64,000 bases of DNA from assembly GCA_965644295.1 (NCBI GenBank), contig CBFFRP010000426.1:310001-374000 (forward strand), in the 5' to 3' direction. Under the pieces are notes generated by a model. That model saw only the letters and a program-made list of their open reading frames with translations, did not search any database and was not told where the DNA came from. Numbering within the stretch: position 1 is the first letter of the stretch; the number at the start of each line of letters is the position of its first letter. This document shows, in pieces, positions 1 through 10,864 of this stretch. The DNA is from Paraphysomonas bandaiensis. Its lineage: Eukaryota > Chrysophyceae. Made by a program: the position numbers and the translations under genes.

Positions 1-242
1 CGCAGCATAACCTTTTCAAACTTCGAGTATTGCACAAACCCTGATGGTTCATCATCTTGCATTTCAGGTAGTATCTCTTTAACCAACATCTTCTCAGTGG
101 GAAAGGCACCAAGAGCTCTCATTATTGTACCCACTTCCTCATTAATAACGGAATCACTTTTCTCTTTATCAAATAAATCAAATGTTTCCCTTATTTTCCG
201 CTGTGTTTCAGCTGTCCACTGTTCTGTTCTTTGAGTTGTCAT
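1..242 (-). CDS. EFCAB2: DRC8/EFCAB2-like EF-hand protein, first exon (partial)
   Basis: The minus strand is open from an ATG at 242 to the window edge, giving 80 residues. They read as an EF-hand helix-loop-helix (RKIRETFDLFDKEKSDSVI, then EVGTIMRALGAFPTEKML). A stretch ending EPSGFVQYSKFEKVML follows. The order of these motifs, including the 'GTI.R.LG..PTE' core and the 'EP.G.+.+.KF..VM' segment, matches EFCAB2/DRC8, a subunit of the nexin-dynein regulatory complex of ciliary axonemes. The first loop has a lysine and a serine where canonical calcium ligands are expected, so calcium binding is doubtful. The gene continues left of the window. It faces away from the coiled-coil gene that starts at 991. 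The family call is good; the function is inferred from the family. Confidence 0.72.
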   Translation of the reverse strand, partial: MTTQRTEQWTAETQRKIRETFDLFDKEKSDSVINEEVGTIMRALGAFPTEKMLVKEILPEMQDDEPSGFVQYSKFEKVML

Positions 243-990
243 TTGTGTTATTTTTCAAGATAATTTGTTTAATTAGAAGTGACTTACACTCCTGTATGCT
301 AATAATACAAATCACGAATAAAGATGATAGAAGAAGAGATTCAATATGGTCTTTATTAGTGTTACTGCTCGAGATATATTTGCAATATGATGGCAGTATG
401 GTCATGATAATTATGCTCTATAAAGACACTGTGCAGACTGCTTATGTATGTATATATGTATGTATTTTACGTATGGATGTTATGTACGTATGATGTACAT
501 GTATGTATGATATGTTGTATAGTGAAACTGACTACGAACTATGGGAGTGTACTGTATATGCATGTATATATATGAGCATACATACTGACAACTAGTGTAC
601 AGGAGGAGCAGCAGGTTTTTGGCTAACGAGGGTTTGTATATGACAAAAGCGTTTCATACATACACATACATACACAGACATACATACACAGACATACACA
701 GACATACATATGCGTGCATGTCCATCTATAGATACATACATACATATGAGATTGTAAGTCTCAGCTTGCATCAGAACTAGAGGAACAATAAACCTACTAC
801 CAAACACTTGACGTAACCATAGGAAACACTATCTGAATGCAGTCATCTATGTATTAACTCTCTCCTTATCTTGCAATATATCTACTCTTATATATATACA
901 CTCTCATAGAACTGTATCCACATAAACATATATACATATCTGTATACACTCACCTCTAACCTCTTCACTATCACACTCTATTAATTAATT
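243..990. other. Divergent intergenic region with TGTA/CATA repeats
   Basis: AT-rich DNA between two divergent genes. It holds impure (GTAT)n at about 440-520 and (ACATACACAGACAT)-type repeats at about 655-740. Open frames here are only repeat read-through. I see no convincing gene. The region presumably contains both promoters. Confidence 0.5.
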
Positions 991-3271
991 ATGCAGAATA
1001 GATTAGTCATCGACCATTCAATAGACTCACCAGCAGCAGGCTCTCTATCATCCCCAAGTTTCAGTCCACAAAAATCATTAAGTATGAAACTTAGAGCTGA
1101 GTCTACACTAATCTCTCGTCCTAACTCCACTATGTCACGTACACTTCCGAAAGTGACGAAACGACGATCATCTAATATTCATCTTCCTGTGAAAATACCC
1201 AAATCAGATGTAGCAAAGATGTATGAAAAGTTGAGTGGTTTGTATGAGACTGAAGGATTTGAATCATTCCCTTCCCGTGGTGCTATAATGCACCCCTCAA
1301 CTGTTTGTGTTCGATGTGCAAGCCATGCATCTCTCTGTGTGCCATGTGCTGATACTCTTGCCCAAGAAGCTGTAGGCTTCTTTCGAAAGTCCCAGGCTGT
1401 AGGGGCATATCACCTGTTTGACAATGCAATCAAACAAGCTGGGGCTTCGAAGGTTGTTCGATTTATTGTATTTCGATGCTGGAAAAATACTGTACGTCGT
1501 ATATCATACAATAGAGGCCAGAGGGAGAAAATGACGTCAAAAGTGTATTTTTTCCGTGTTCTTAGGGAGCCATTCGCGAGTTGGGTAAAATTCACTAGAG
1601 AATGTCAGACCGAGCGACGAGAAAAACGCATTGAACAATTAGAGGATAAAGTAAAAGTATTAGAGCAAACAGTAAATAAGTTTTCAATGGAGAAGGCCGC
1701 GGCAGAAAAGCAGGTATGTTGTGCGTATGTACAAATATTGTTTGTGGCATTTGGTAATACATTTTCAGATTAAGCAATTGCTTATCATTAAATCAAAGAA
1801 TGAAGAGGCAGCTGAGGCACAAAGACAACACATTGCTTCACTGGACGATACGATAAAGCTAGAACGCTCACGAGTTATTCGTTTGTCGCAGTTGTTGAGC
1901 GAAACAACACCACGTTTTGTGAACCTCGTTAAGGCATCGTCGAAAAGTACTCTGAACGGCAGCGTCAGACATATTAACCTTACACATGGTATGAACGTTT
2001 CGGCGATGAATCTGGGGAAAGTACTAAAGCCCCAGACATCTGGGAGACCGAGGCCGAGCCGGTTGGCAGGTGGCCAAAGTAGTGCAACTTCCTCAGCTGC
2101 TGGTTCGTCAACGCCGACTACTCTTTTGCTTGCCTGGACCAATCATATTTCTAAAAGTCTAATAGGAGTAAATCTACAAGTATCCTCAGGCGAATCTGTG
2201 CTGCTTGAGGAATATCTGCCACCCTACCAGGAGACAAAGTCTGTCGAGACCCTTAAGTCAGGCAAGCAGCTATCAAGGGTAGTGGTGCGGATGATCTATC
2301 ACATTCTCTCGAACCAGCCGAAAGCACCTCCCCCTGGAGCTCGGCCTCCTCCCCGTGGCATCCGCCCCCCCATGTCCTCTGATGCAAGTGCGCCATCTGC
2401 ACCCACTCCTGTTGTCCCTACTGGCCCCCCGTCTGGATCTCCTTCCATTTCACTTCCGCCACTATCGCTTGAGCAATTGCAAGAGATCAAGAACAGTATC
2501 ACTTCGAATCACAGCCTAGTCTACATAACCATGAGTCTCATGGGTAAATATTTCAAGTCACCGATGTTTCCCATCGATCACATTATTGGGGGAGTCTCAG
2601 ACACCATTCAGGCCGTAATAGCTCATCTTATGTTTGTCTGGTTTGGATTTGACGGGCATTCAGCTAGCGCGGAGGAAAAAGCGGAGATGACTAAGGCCCT
2701 CGAAAAGCAATCGAAACTTCTGTCTGAAATGGAGGCTCTGAGCAACTCTGTATGCACGACTAAAGCCTTACGTATTCCAGAACTAACGTTAGAAGACACT
2801 GTCTCTGAAGAACAAGGGGATGTGGCGAATGAGCCCTCAAAGAAAGACGCTAAAGATTCGTCCAAACGTACCCAGCGCATGAGCAGAGAAGACGTCTCCT
2901 CACCAGCACCACCGGCTGGTGCGAAGGACTCGTCTAGAGGTAAGGAATCTGCTCGAGATAAGGAACGCAATCCACGGAGCATTATGGATTTATACGATGA
3001 AGAAAGATATGCTCTCATTGGATCTGCACTCGACAACTACTTTTGTCACGCTGGCACTTCGGAGGAGCTCGTGAAATCTATGGCAGATTTCGATCGCGCT
3101 ATTCGGGATGTGAATGACTTTTCTGCTGCCGTGTATATGAAGCAAAAACACGCAGTGACAGGGATGCAGCATGCGCTCGATGTACATCGTCAACTTGCTG
3201 TGGCTTCCACTGCTAACTTGGTCCATGCAGCTGGCTGGCAACATGAGTCGAAATGTGAATCAGAAACGTGA
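991..3271 (+). CDS. Coiled-coil protein of unknown function, two exons
   Basis: The model joins 991-1713 and 1769-3271 (741 aa). The 55-bp intron begins GTATGT and ends TTTTCAG, and the frame is continuous across it. The N-terminal 75 residues are Ser/basic-rich. Residues about 105-125 contain a Cys cluster (CVRCASHASLCVPCAD) that could bind a metal. Next comes a basic helical stretch with spaced aromatic residues (FRVLREPFASWVKF), loosely like SFI1/IQ-type repeats. Residues 205-290 form a strong coiled coil. The middle (about 430-480) is proline-rich, followed by a conserved-looking helical region and an acidic/basic low-complexity segment before a helical C-terminus. I do not recognise the family. 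A cytoskeletal or ciliary scaffold is possible, given the neighbouring DRC8-like gene, but this is only context. Confidence 0.7.
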
Positions 3272-3380
3272 ATGCTTAAATTCTTGGTTTTGTTCGTCTG
3301 AATATGTACTAGTAAAGCATATATTTGTGTGTGTGTTTTCATAGCCTTATTTAAAGTGCACTAAGTAGTGCGTCGTAAGT

Positions 3381-4028
3381 AGTAGTGAATGTCTGATTAT
3401 TAGCAATAGGCGTGTAAGAGTCAGAACTAATATAGCAAAACAATTTAACTAAATAGTGCCTAACTCTGACATCCTACTATTTAGCGCTACAAAAGCTGTT
3501 TGTGTGTCACCGCAAGCACTAATAGGTGCAACCACATTCGCTCTCTGTCCTTAAGGTGAACTACCCCAGATGCTTGACTTCAGCAGGCAGCCCAATACCC
3601 CGCATACCTTTGAGGTGGCTCATTCCCGGATGCCTGTTTATTCGTCAAGGGTCAAGACCCAAAGACGTCTACACAAGTGACACTTATTAGTGTCTCTTGT
3701 ACCACACAAGCATTTTACCATGAGTGGGCAGAACAACATCTGCTGACTATAAACTATGCGGCCCACGTTAGTTTCCCGGAGAAATGTCTCCAGTACTTAT
3801 CCCCCATAACATCACGAGAAGGTGCGAGTCCGATTTTGTTGAGAGACTTAAGGACAGAGAGCGAAAGTGGTTGCACCTTGGTGCTTGCGGTGACACACAA
3901 GAAGCTTTCGTAGCGCTAAATAGTAGGATATCAGAGTTGGGCACGATTTAGTTAAATCAGTTAAATTGTTTTGCTATATTAGTTCTGCTTCTTATACGCC
4001 TATTGCTAATAATCAGGCATTCACTACT
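3381..4028. mobile_element. 648-bp non-autonomous inverted-repeat element (family reference copy)
   Basis: The ends are inverted repeats of about 180 bp: 3381-3556 pairs with about 3845-4028 (both start AGTAGTGAATG on their own strand and contain CACCGCAAGCAC and the run CGCTCTCTGTCC). The core is unrelated to any protein and has GC-rich blocks (for example TGCTTGACTTCAGCAGGCAG). The same sequence recurs, complete or in part, near 26997, 39641, 50130, 58525, 61787 and 63322. Structure and copy number fit a MITE or foldback-type DNA element moved by an enzyme encoded elsewhere. No clear target-site duplication could be fixed by eye. Confidence 0.8.
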
Positions 4029-4357
4029 ATACCATTATACCCACCCAGGAGCAAGTAGGGGAAAAACACTATGATGTAAGTATATAATGTATCAAAGTTG
4101 GCTGTTTATCGGGCACGTCAGCTTTTGCATGCGGATAAAATAATCAGGAGCATCATGTAGCTTGTAGAAAAAATAATGGAGGATAACACTTTGAAGAAAG
4201 GGTAGTTTGCTTACAGCATAGTACGACGTTTCTATCCATATAATTTTTCAACAGTAAAAAACCTATGACTACAGAATAATACCACCCGATCGTGGGAACA
4301 AACACTGCTAATCATTGTATACACACGACACACATACAACTGATGATACCATACACA
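4029..4357. other. Intergenic, nothing recognised
   Basis: AT-rich spacer between the inverted-repeat element and the 3' end of the DZIP1-like gene. No gene, repeat or RNA was recognised. Confidence 0.4.
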
Positions 4358-7300
4358 CTATGCACATCTTGAGAGTAAATGGTGGCCTCTGACATCAACT
4401 ACAGCTGAGCCTATACATTCATCCGCACTTGAAGAAAAAATGTCAACCTCCTATAATTACAGCGTTCAAATAGTCATTTCGGAATACACGTATTACGCAA
4501 CACGTACCTGTCGCACGATGCTACACGAGTCCTCTATCATGACCCACAAGTCTACAATAGCATCTCCGACAACTGTACATGATTGTCGGTCTTCATCAGT
4601 GGCCTCCAATATCTGGATGGTTAGGGAAAGACTCTCCATCTTAGACCCAATCTCTCCCGCAAGTAAGAGACTCGACTCGCGATTGAATGCAATGTCTGTA
4701 AAACAACGTTGAATAAAAGGAAAGCAAGTACGAGGTATAATGGCATACATGAGGCATAGCTAACTGGAATAACAGACATACGGACGTTCGTCTGAATGGC
4801 ATCAGAAATTGGCGACAAGGCATCCATAAAATCAATCTGCAAATACACCTGCAGTACCATACTATCAAAAGAATGGGTCACTGTACAAGCAAATCACCTT
4901 AGATGACGTAAATACCCCGTTATCAAAGCGGACAGCACTGACGAACACATCGAGTGCATTGGCCGTCTCAACAAGCTCCAGTGGAGCACGGCCTGGAGTC
5001 CACTGAATCACAGAGGGAGTCTCATTCACAGGTGACAAAGAACTCCCAGCTACTACGGATGATCCCTTGTAAGTGCCATCTCCATCATGAATATTGACTG
5101 TGGAGCTATTTTCCCGACTAAGATGACCCACTCTTTCACCAGGTGACCCCATTGACGAAAGAGTGTTACTATAGGTAGCATTAAAACGCTTGGTGCCCAA
5201 TAACACGTCATCCCCGTCACTGGTAGAGGTATATGATCGCAGCCCACCTGTTGCGTTGTTGGGACTCTCATCGCCATGTTGAATGAATCTCAGGACGTCT
5301 GATTGTAGCTCTTCATCATTTTGAGCAGGAGACTCAGCTTCGGGTAGATAACGGCTAGCATCCAAAGAGCTATTAAGAGATCGCAAAGACAAGTCCATCT
5401 GATTCGCGACGTAGTCATTGTCGGCCACTTCTGGGGCTTTCGTATGCTCATGCTTCAGACTTTCCGTAGTCCCCTCCGGCATGTCTCGAGATACATCAAA
5501 GGAAAAATCTTGTACACCATCTTCATCCCTGCCTTCATGGTGCTCATGCTTTGGACTAGTTACAACCACAGAGGCTGAGAGCTCGCCGCTGGCATGTTCG
5601 AATAGCTCATCGTGCTCTTCAATCATATCAGTCGATACAGCCGACAAATTGGAAATGTTGGTATTCGACCTCAAGCGGGACGACGCCTTCGCATCGTCTA
5701 TAGAGTTACCTTCCTTTATGGCTAACACCGCATCCGCATTTAGGTTATTCCCCTCGTCACGATTCAAGACTTTGCTGTCAATAGACCCATCATTACTTCG
5801 TACTGTCTCGTCCACGCACTCTGCGGTATCGCTGATTCCTTCTACTGAGTCTGCTCTTTCTTCATCAATACTAGTATGTTTCGTACTGTCTACTATTTCT
5901 ACAGAGGGCATCTCATGGGAAGGGGATGGTTTGTCTGGGCATATACTGGTATCAGGTGGGGTTTCATTAGTTTCAACCGGCATCAGAGAGTCCACAGACA
6001 TAACGCCTGTTGCAGACATGCCAGTGCTCCAGCCAACAGCACTGTGACGGACAGTAGTGCTGCCGCTGGGATCATATTCATCACGTGGAGGACGAATCCA
6101 TTCAGTACTTGGCTGGACTGGTGCATCTTGTACAGTATCACTTTCCACGTCAGCACAGTCGTTGCGCTCTTTCGTCGATGTGGCCGCAACAGCAGGCTCG
6201 TGAACAGACAGGTGGTCACTTCCACCAACACGAATTTCCCTCGAAACCACACGACGCAAACCCGGTCGATCACTAATCTCCCATGAAGCGACAGGCTCTG
6301 CTTTCTTCTCCCCTTCCGGTTGTGTTTTCTTCCCCTGTGAATGGCTCCTTATATGTTCAGGTTGTTCCCATAACAATGGAGAATTTTCCTGAGATCTAAC
6401 GACCGGGGAACCCCGTTTTCCCTCCTCCAGGCCATCATTTTCCAAATCTGGCTTCCGTCCTACGCTTCTAGACCATGGCTCAGGAACTCGTTGGTTAAGT
6501 GAATTAGAAGCACGACTTGTGGTAAGGTTATCCTTTCCACTTCTGCGAGCGATACTTCCTGTACTGGCATCAGTTCTTGACTTGGGTGCTTTTGACTTCT
6601 TTTTATGCTTCCTCGAACTCTTTTTATTTCTTGTCTCTTCTTGAGCGACAAATTTCTTAGCCATATCTGGACTCAAAACCTTTAGAAGGTCAAGGTACTG
6701 CTCATGTAGATCATCCACGTCCTCGTGCTCCCGTTGAAGCGCTTTATTGCGTGCCCTGGAAAAATAAATGGTTAAATATGAAATAGGGATTGTCGAATCT
6801 TTTGTAATCCAGGATGCGAATGCAACAAATTCTATTAGCAAAGAAGAGTTGTATCACATACAACCCCACTTCTACCTCAATGATCATACCCACTTACCTT
6901 AATTTTGATATTTGCACGTCTATGTGTTCTTCTTCTTCAACGAAACAGTCTAAAGCCTTATTCAGTATTTTCTCCTTTTCAATAAACATTTCCTGGCAAG
7001 CCAGTAAATACTGCGTTGCATACTGCGCAAGCTGTACTGTATGATGGAAGCGAGGATCTACATCTGAATTAACAGGTTAGTTGCGTGGGAACCAGAGGAG
7101 TATGGAATGCACCTTCTTGAGAGACGTCGCCCGTTGCAACATCATCCAGGCACGTCAGCAACAATGGTGCGTCAGCGGTATATGTAACTCTATCCAAGAA
7201 GAGTAAATAACAAATTACAATAGAGCCACACTTAATTGTAGAAAATACCACCTTTCTAAATTCAAGCTTCGTATTCGATCCCAGTTAATTCTCCGTCCAA

Positions 7301-7778
7301 GCTTCCGGAATCTAAACCCAGGAGGCACTTGTTTCTGATTCATTTCACTATACACCGACCCTTCACGACGTTTACTAGCCATTGGCTTTCCAGAAGTGTC
7401 ATTGTCTACGTATGTTTTCGAAATATATACATAGTAAAACACTTTGCCCACACGATCACCGTTATTGTATACATCGCAATACGTTACGTCCTTATTATCA
7501 AGTGTGGAGATATTGACATCACCAGTACCAATAAATGTCGTCAATTCACCATCAACATTAAGAATTTTCATTTTTAATGATAAAAGAGATTGATTCCATG
7601 GCACACATAGCCTTCCACCAGTTGTTAATACAGTAGGATTCGTCTCATAGTGTGAGATATGACCATGATCATATGTTGCTTGTATTGTCCCAATTAATTT
7701 ACAATGATTTGAAAAAAATACATGCTTTGATATCTTTCTTCTAATAACTTCAATAATTAATTCATAGTCATGAGGCAT
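4358..7778 (-). CDS. DZIP1: DZIP1-like ciliary protein with N-terminal C2-like domain
   Basis: Six joined segments on the minus strand: 7778-7252, 7189-7113, 7063-6898, 6755-4898, 4848-4782, 4695-4508, with a last segment 4450-4358, all with GT-AG borders and a continuous frame (991 aa). Residues 1 to about 140 look like a beta-rich C2/NT-C2 module. Residues about 155-265 match the Dzip-like N domain: FRFRKLGRRINWDRIRSLNL, then a Cys-containing segment, then LAQYATQYLLACQEMF and a coiled coil. In animals DZIP1/DZIP1L act at the basal body and transition zone in cilium formation. The rest is a long, Ser/Thr/Asp/Glu-rich, probably disordered region ending in a helical C-terminus. No C2H2 zinc finger was found, although DZIP1 normally carries one. 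The C2 fusion is unusual. The last two short exons are the least certain. Confidence 0.75.
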
Positions 7779-7797
7779 TATATAGAGAGGAGCTCCT

Positions 7798-8075
7798 GTA
7801 TGTATGTGTGTGTGTATGTATGTGTGTTGTGTGTATGTATGTATGTATGTATGTGTGTATGTAGTAAATTACTGATAGAACCGATTAATTATAAGATACT
7901 GTTTCATTTGATATAATCCTTATATGAACGATCATATCCAACTCTTGTTAATAGGAGAGATTGACGGACGATGGGGTTCTATAGTGCTACTATAAGATGG
8001 GATCGTGTGTATGTATGTATGTATGTATGTATGTATGTATGTATGTATGTATGTATGTATGTATGTATGTATGTA
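7798..8075. repeat. (TGTA)n/(TG)n microsatellites
   Basis: Two tracts, about 7798-7864 (impure TGTA/TGTG) and about 8005-8074 (near-perfect TGTA units), lie between the divergent DZIP1-like and pseudouridine-synthase genes. Repetitive HTYIHTYI or YVCMYVCM open frames through them are artefacts. Confidence 0.9.
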
Positions 8076-8465
8076 CATAGAAAGAATTTAAATTTCGACA
8101 TATAGATTGTATTATTATAGAATACAGGTGCAGTATGAAGTGTGGACGGTGTACATATATACATGTGCGTGTGGACATGATACACAGCTGCCTTGAAACT
8201 CTTGATTGTGTACTCTGGTGTATTGTATAGATATATATGTACACCGGTACACATATGTTCGTAGCACACATCAGTGGACAAGTACACATATACTAACAAT
8301 ACATCCACCACACCATGTACACAACCCTCATAACAATCACAGAACACTTATCTCCCACTCTCTTCTCTACATCACACTTTATATCCAATACACTACTTAT
8401 CCCCTCTATCACCCTGTATTACCAGGCCTACAATCACGCTGAATCTATTAAGATTGTCTGCTAAC

Positions 8466-10382
8466 ATGCCCTCGAAAGCTAAGAGTAACACTATAGCTAT
8501 AAAACCAACATATAAAATCATAGGGAACAATAGATATGTGAAGGTACATAAAACAATCATAGAAACATATGAAAATAAGATTTTTTTATATATAGCCATA
8601 TATATTTGAGTTCTCTACTTTTGCAAAGGGTAGATGGTTAGGAAGGAGAGTGATTGATGTGTTGCTTGCTGAATTCGGAGGATATGATCTTAATTATTGG
8701 GAGCATGCGATTGCTAATTCTAATATATTAGTCAATAATGCACGTACCCATCAGGATTATGTATTTCGAAACAGTGATAGACTGGTTCACCGAACTCATA
8801 GACATGAACCTCCGATTCAAGGTGGATTGCAATTTGTGGGAGAGACTGACGAACTGTTTGCAGTATGCAAGCCATCTTCTTGGCCAAGTAATGATTATAA
8901 GAAGCGCTTCTGTTCTGCTTGTTTTTTCCAAATATAATACATTCTGTTTCTCTTTAGTGCACCCATGTGGCGGGTACAGGTTCAACACACTTACTGCCAT
9001 CCTCTCTCATGAACCTCTTGTAAATGATCAGCCGGAACTCTCTACAGTCCATCGACTTGATCGGTACATATTTATCTCTTATAAATCAGTATATACTGAC
9101 GTTTTTATGATTTAGAGTTACATCTGGACTGATTGTGCTGGCCAAATCCGCTCGAATTGCTGGTGAAGTCTCAAAAGAGATCAGAGAGAACAGCACGCAA
9201 AAAGTGATTCCCTGATGTACTTTTATCCATATCATCCTTAAGAAGTAACAGGTATATCTGGCCCGCGTGCGTGGGCGATTCCCGACTATGGTACCAGACT
9301 TGCCAGAATTAACTGTGGAACAGCTGAGGGCGCCCACAGAGAGCGAGGAGGTCCAGAGAGAGCTCGGTGCTGCCTGTACTGTTAGTCAGAGAGAGGAGTA
9401 CACGGACACGCAGACTTCAGTAAAAAAGAAGAAGCCTAACCCAGAAACGCAGGAGGTTGAATATACTGGGAGAGTGGCATCTCCTGCTTCTGTGCCGGAA
9501 GGAACCGAGGCGGTTGGGTGGGGGATGGACGGCGACCTGCTCTTGGTGCGCTGCCCGATAACGGTGGCCAACTACCGGGAGGGAATACATGCCTGCGACC
9601 GGACTGGGTCCACTGGAAAGTTGGCCTTGAGTGCATTCAGGTAAAATCGTTATATCTTTGTATCGAATGAAGTAGTCTGGACATAGGAACTGTGGATACT
9701 GCGCCGAGGACGATACTTCACTTGTGGAATGGTGCGTTGGTTGTATACTCAATCCGCTTGCCTGATAATGTGGTGCTGTTTACCTGTTGTGCAGCTACCC
9801 CCACACCGGCAGAACTCATCAATTGAGGCTTCACCTTCAGCTAATAGGCACACCAATAGCGAATGACCCTTGCTACGGAGGTTCGTCTTATTTTGTCTGC
9901 TTTGCCAACTGGGTTTCCTTATTTCCTACAAGAGTAGCAACAGTTCCGTAATCTTTTGTGCAGGTGAGCTCTTCTATGGTGACTCTGAGAGGCTTCAGCT
10001 CGCACGGGGTGTCGCACGACGGCTGTTGAAACAAAAACAAGCCTCTGGGGGACGACTTCTGCATCATCTGCCTCATCTTCATCACTTGTGTGATGAAGAT
10101 TCTGGAGGAGTGTCAGAAGATACAGCGGAAGATGCACAAGCAGAGTCACGTATAGAAACGTCAATTGCACCTGTGGTTGAAAGAATTGACACTGAGAGTG
10201 ATGAGGAATATCTGGTACGGAGTTGTAGGTACTGTCAGCCCGGAGCTGGTGTGATATCTCCAGAAGATGAGGCACTTGTGCATTGTGATGGGATATGGCT
10301 TCATGCTTTGCGTTATAGTGGAAAGAATTGGTCTTTTGAAACACAAGAACCAGAGTGGGCTAATAGAGAGAAATTTTTATAA
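8466..10382 (+). CDS. RluA-family pseudouridine synthase (RPUSD2/Rib2-like)
   Basis: Eight exons: 8466-8543, 8596-8887, 8958-9063, 9116-9203, 9252-9640, 9687-9731, 9795-9880 and 9964-10382. All have GT-AG borders and add to 500 codons without a frame break. The N-terminus ([20 protein letters not shown]) resembles the segment preceding the catalytic domain in RPUSD2 and yeast Rib2. The catalytic signature is VHRLDR, whose Asp is the nucleophile. It is preceded by [14 protein letters not shown] and followed by [21 protein letters not shown] and [20 protein letters not shown], which are standard RluA motifs. An insertion of about 70 residues (9310-9490) separates the strands after the catalytic motif. 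The C-terminus ends with a [22 protein letters not shown]-type tail as in RPUSD2. Predicted role: RNA uridine-to-pseudouridine conversion. No deaminase domain as in yeast Rib2 is visible. Confidence 0.88.
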
Positions 10383-10864
10383 TAGTCCATCAATATAACT
10401 TAGAGATATAGCTGGATATATAGTAAACCTCGACTGATACTTATAAGGTATTAGTAATAATATTAGAAAGATGACCTCATACAATACCAGTTATGGGAAT
10501 AAACTTCAAAATTTATATTGTTAACTAGGGAATAGCATTCAGAATTGAAGTGACACATGTGTTACGCTACTACTATGGAGATTAATTCAACTCATTCATA
10601 TTGTATCTTCTCAGAATATCCTTGCGATTTAAGTCCAGCTGCTATTCGTCTTAAACTCAGTGTGCTTCGTATTACCGTGAGCCCTTCCTATAGATGTCTT
10701 GAATTTAAGATGAGTATTACTACAATTACAAAAGCTGAAAGATAAATCTGATTATATTATATTATTATTATTAAAAATCATTGCTTAAAATGAATTGCTA
10801 AAGCAGTACAGAGAAATTATTCAGGATAAAATCTCGTGGTCCAATTCAGAGGATATAATATGGG
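10383..10864. other. Convergent 3' intergenic region
   Basis: AT-rich spacer between the 3' ends of the pseudouridine synthase (+) and HSP70 (-). A 62-codon open frame at 10557-10745 has no recognisable content. Presumably it holds both polyadenylation regions. Confidence 0.4.

Noticed and set aside
8393-8599. 68-codon hydrophobic minus-strand frame
   Set aside because: It overlaps exon 1 and exon 2 of the pseudouridine synthase, whose N-terminus matches its family.
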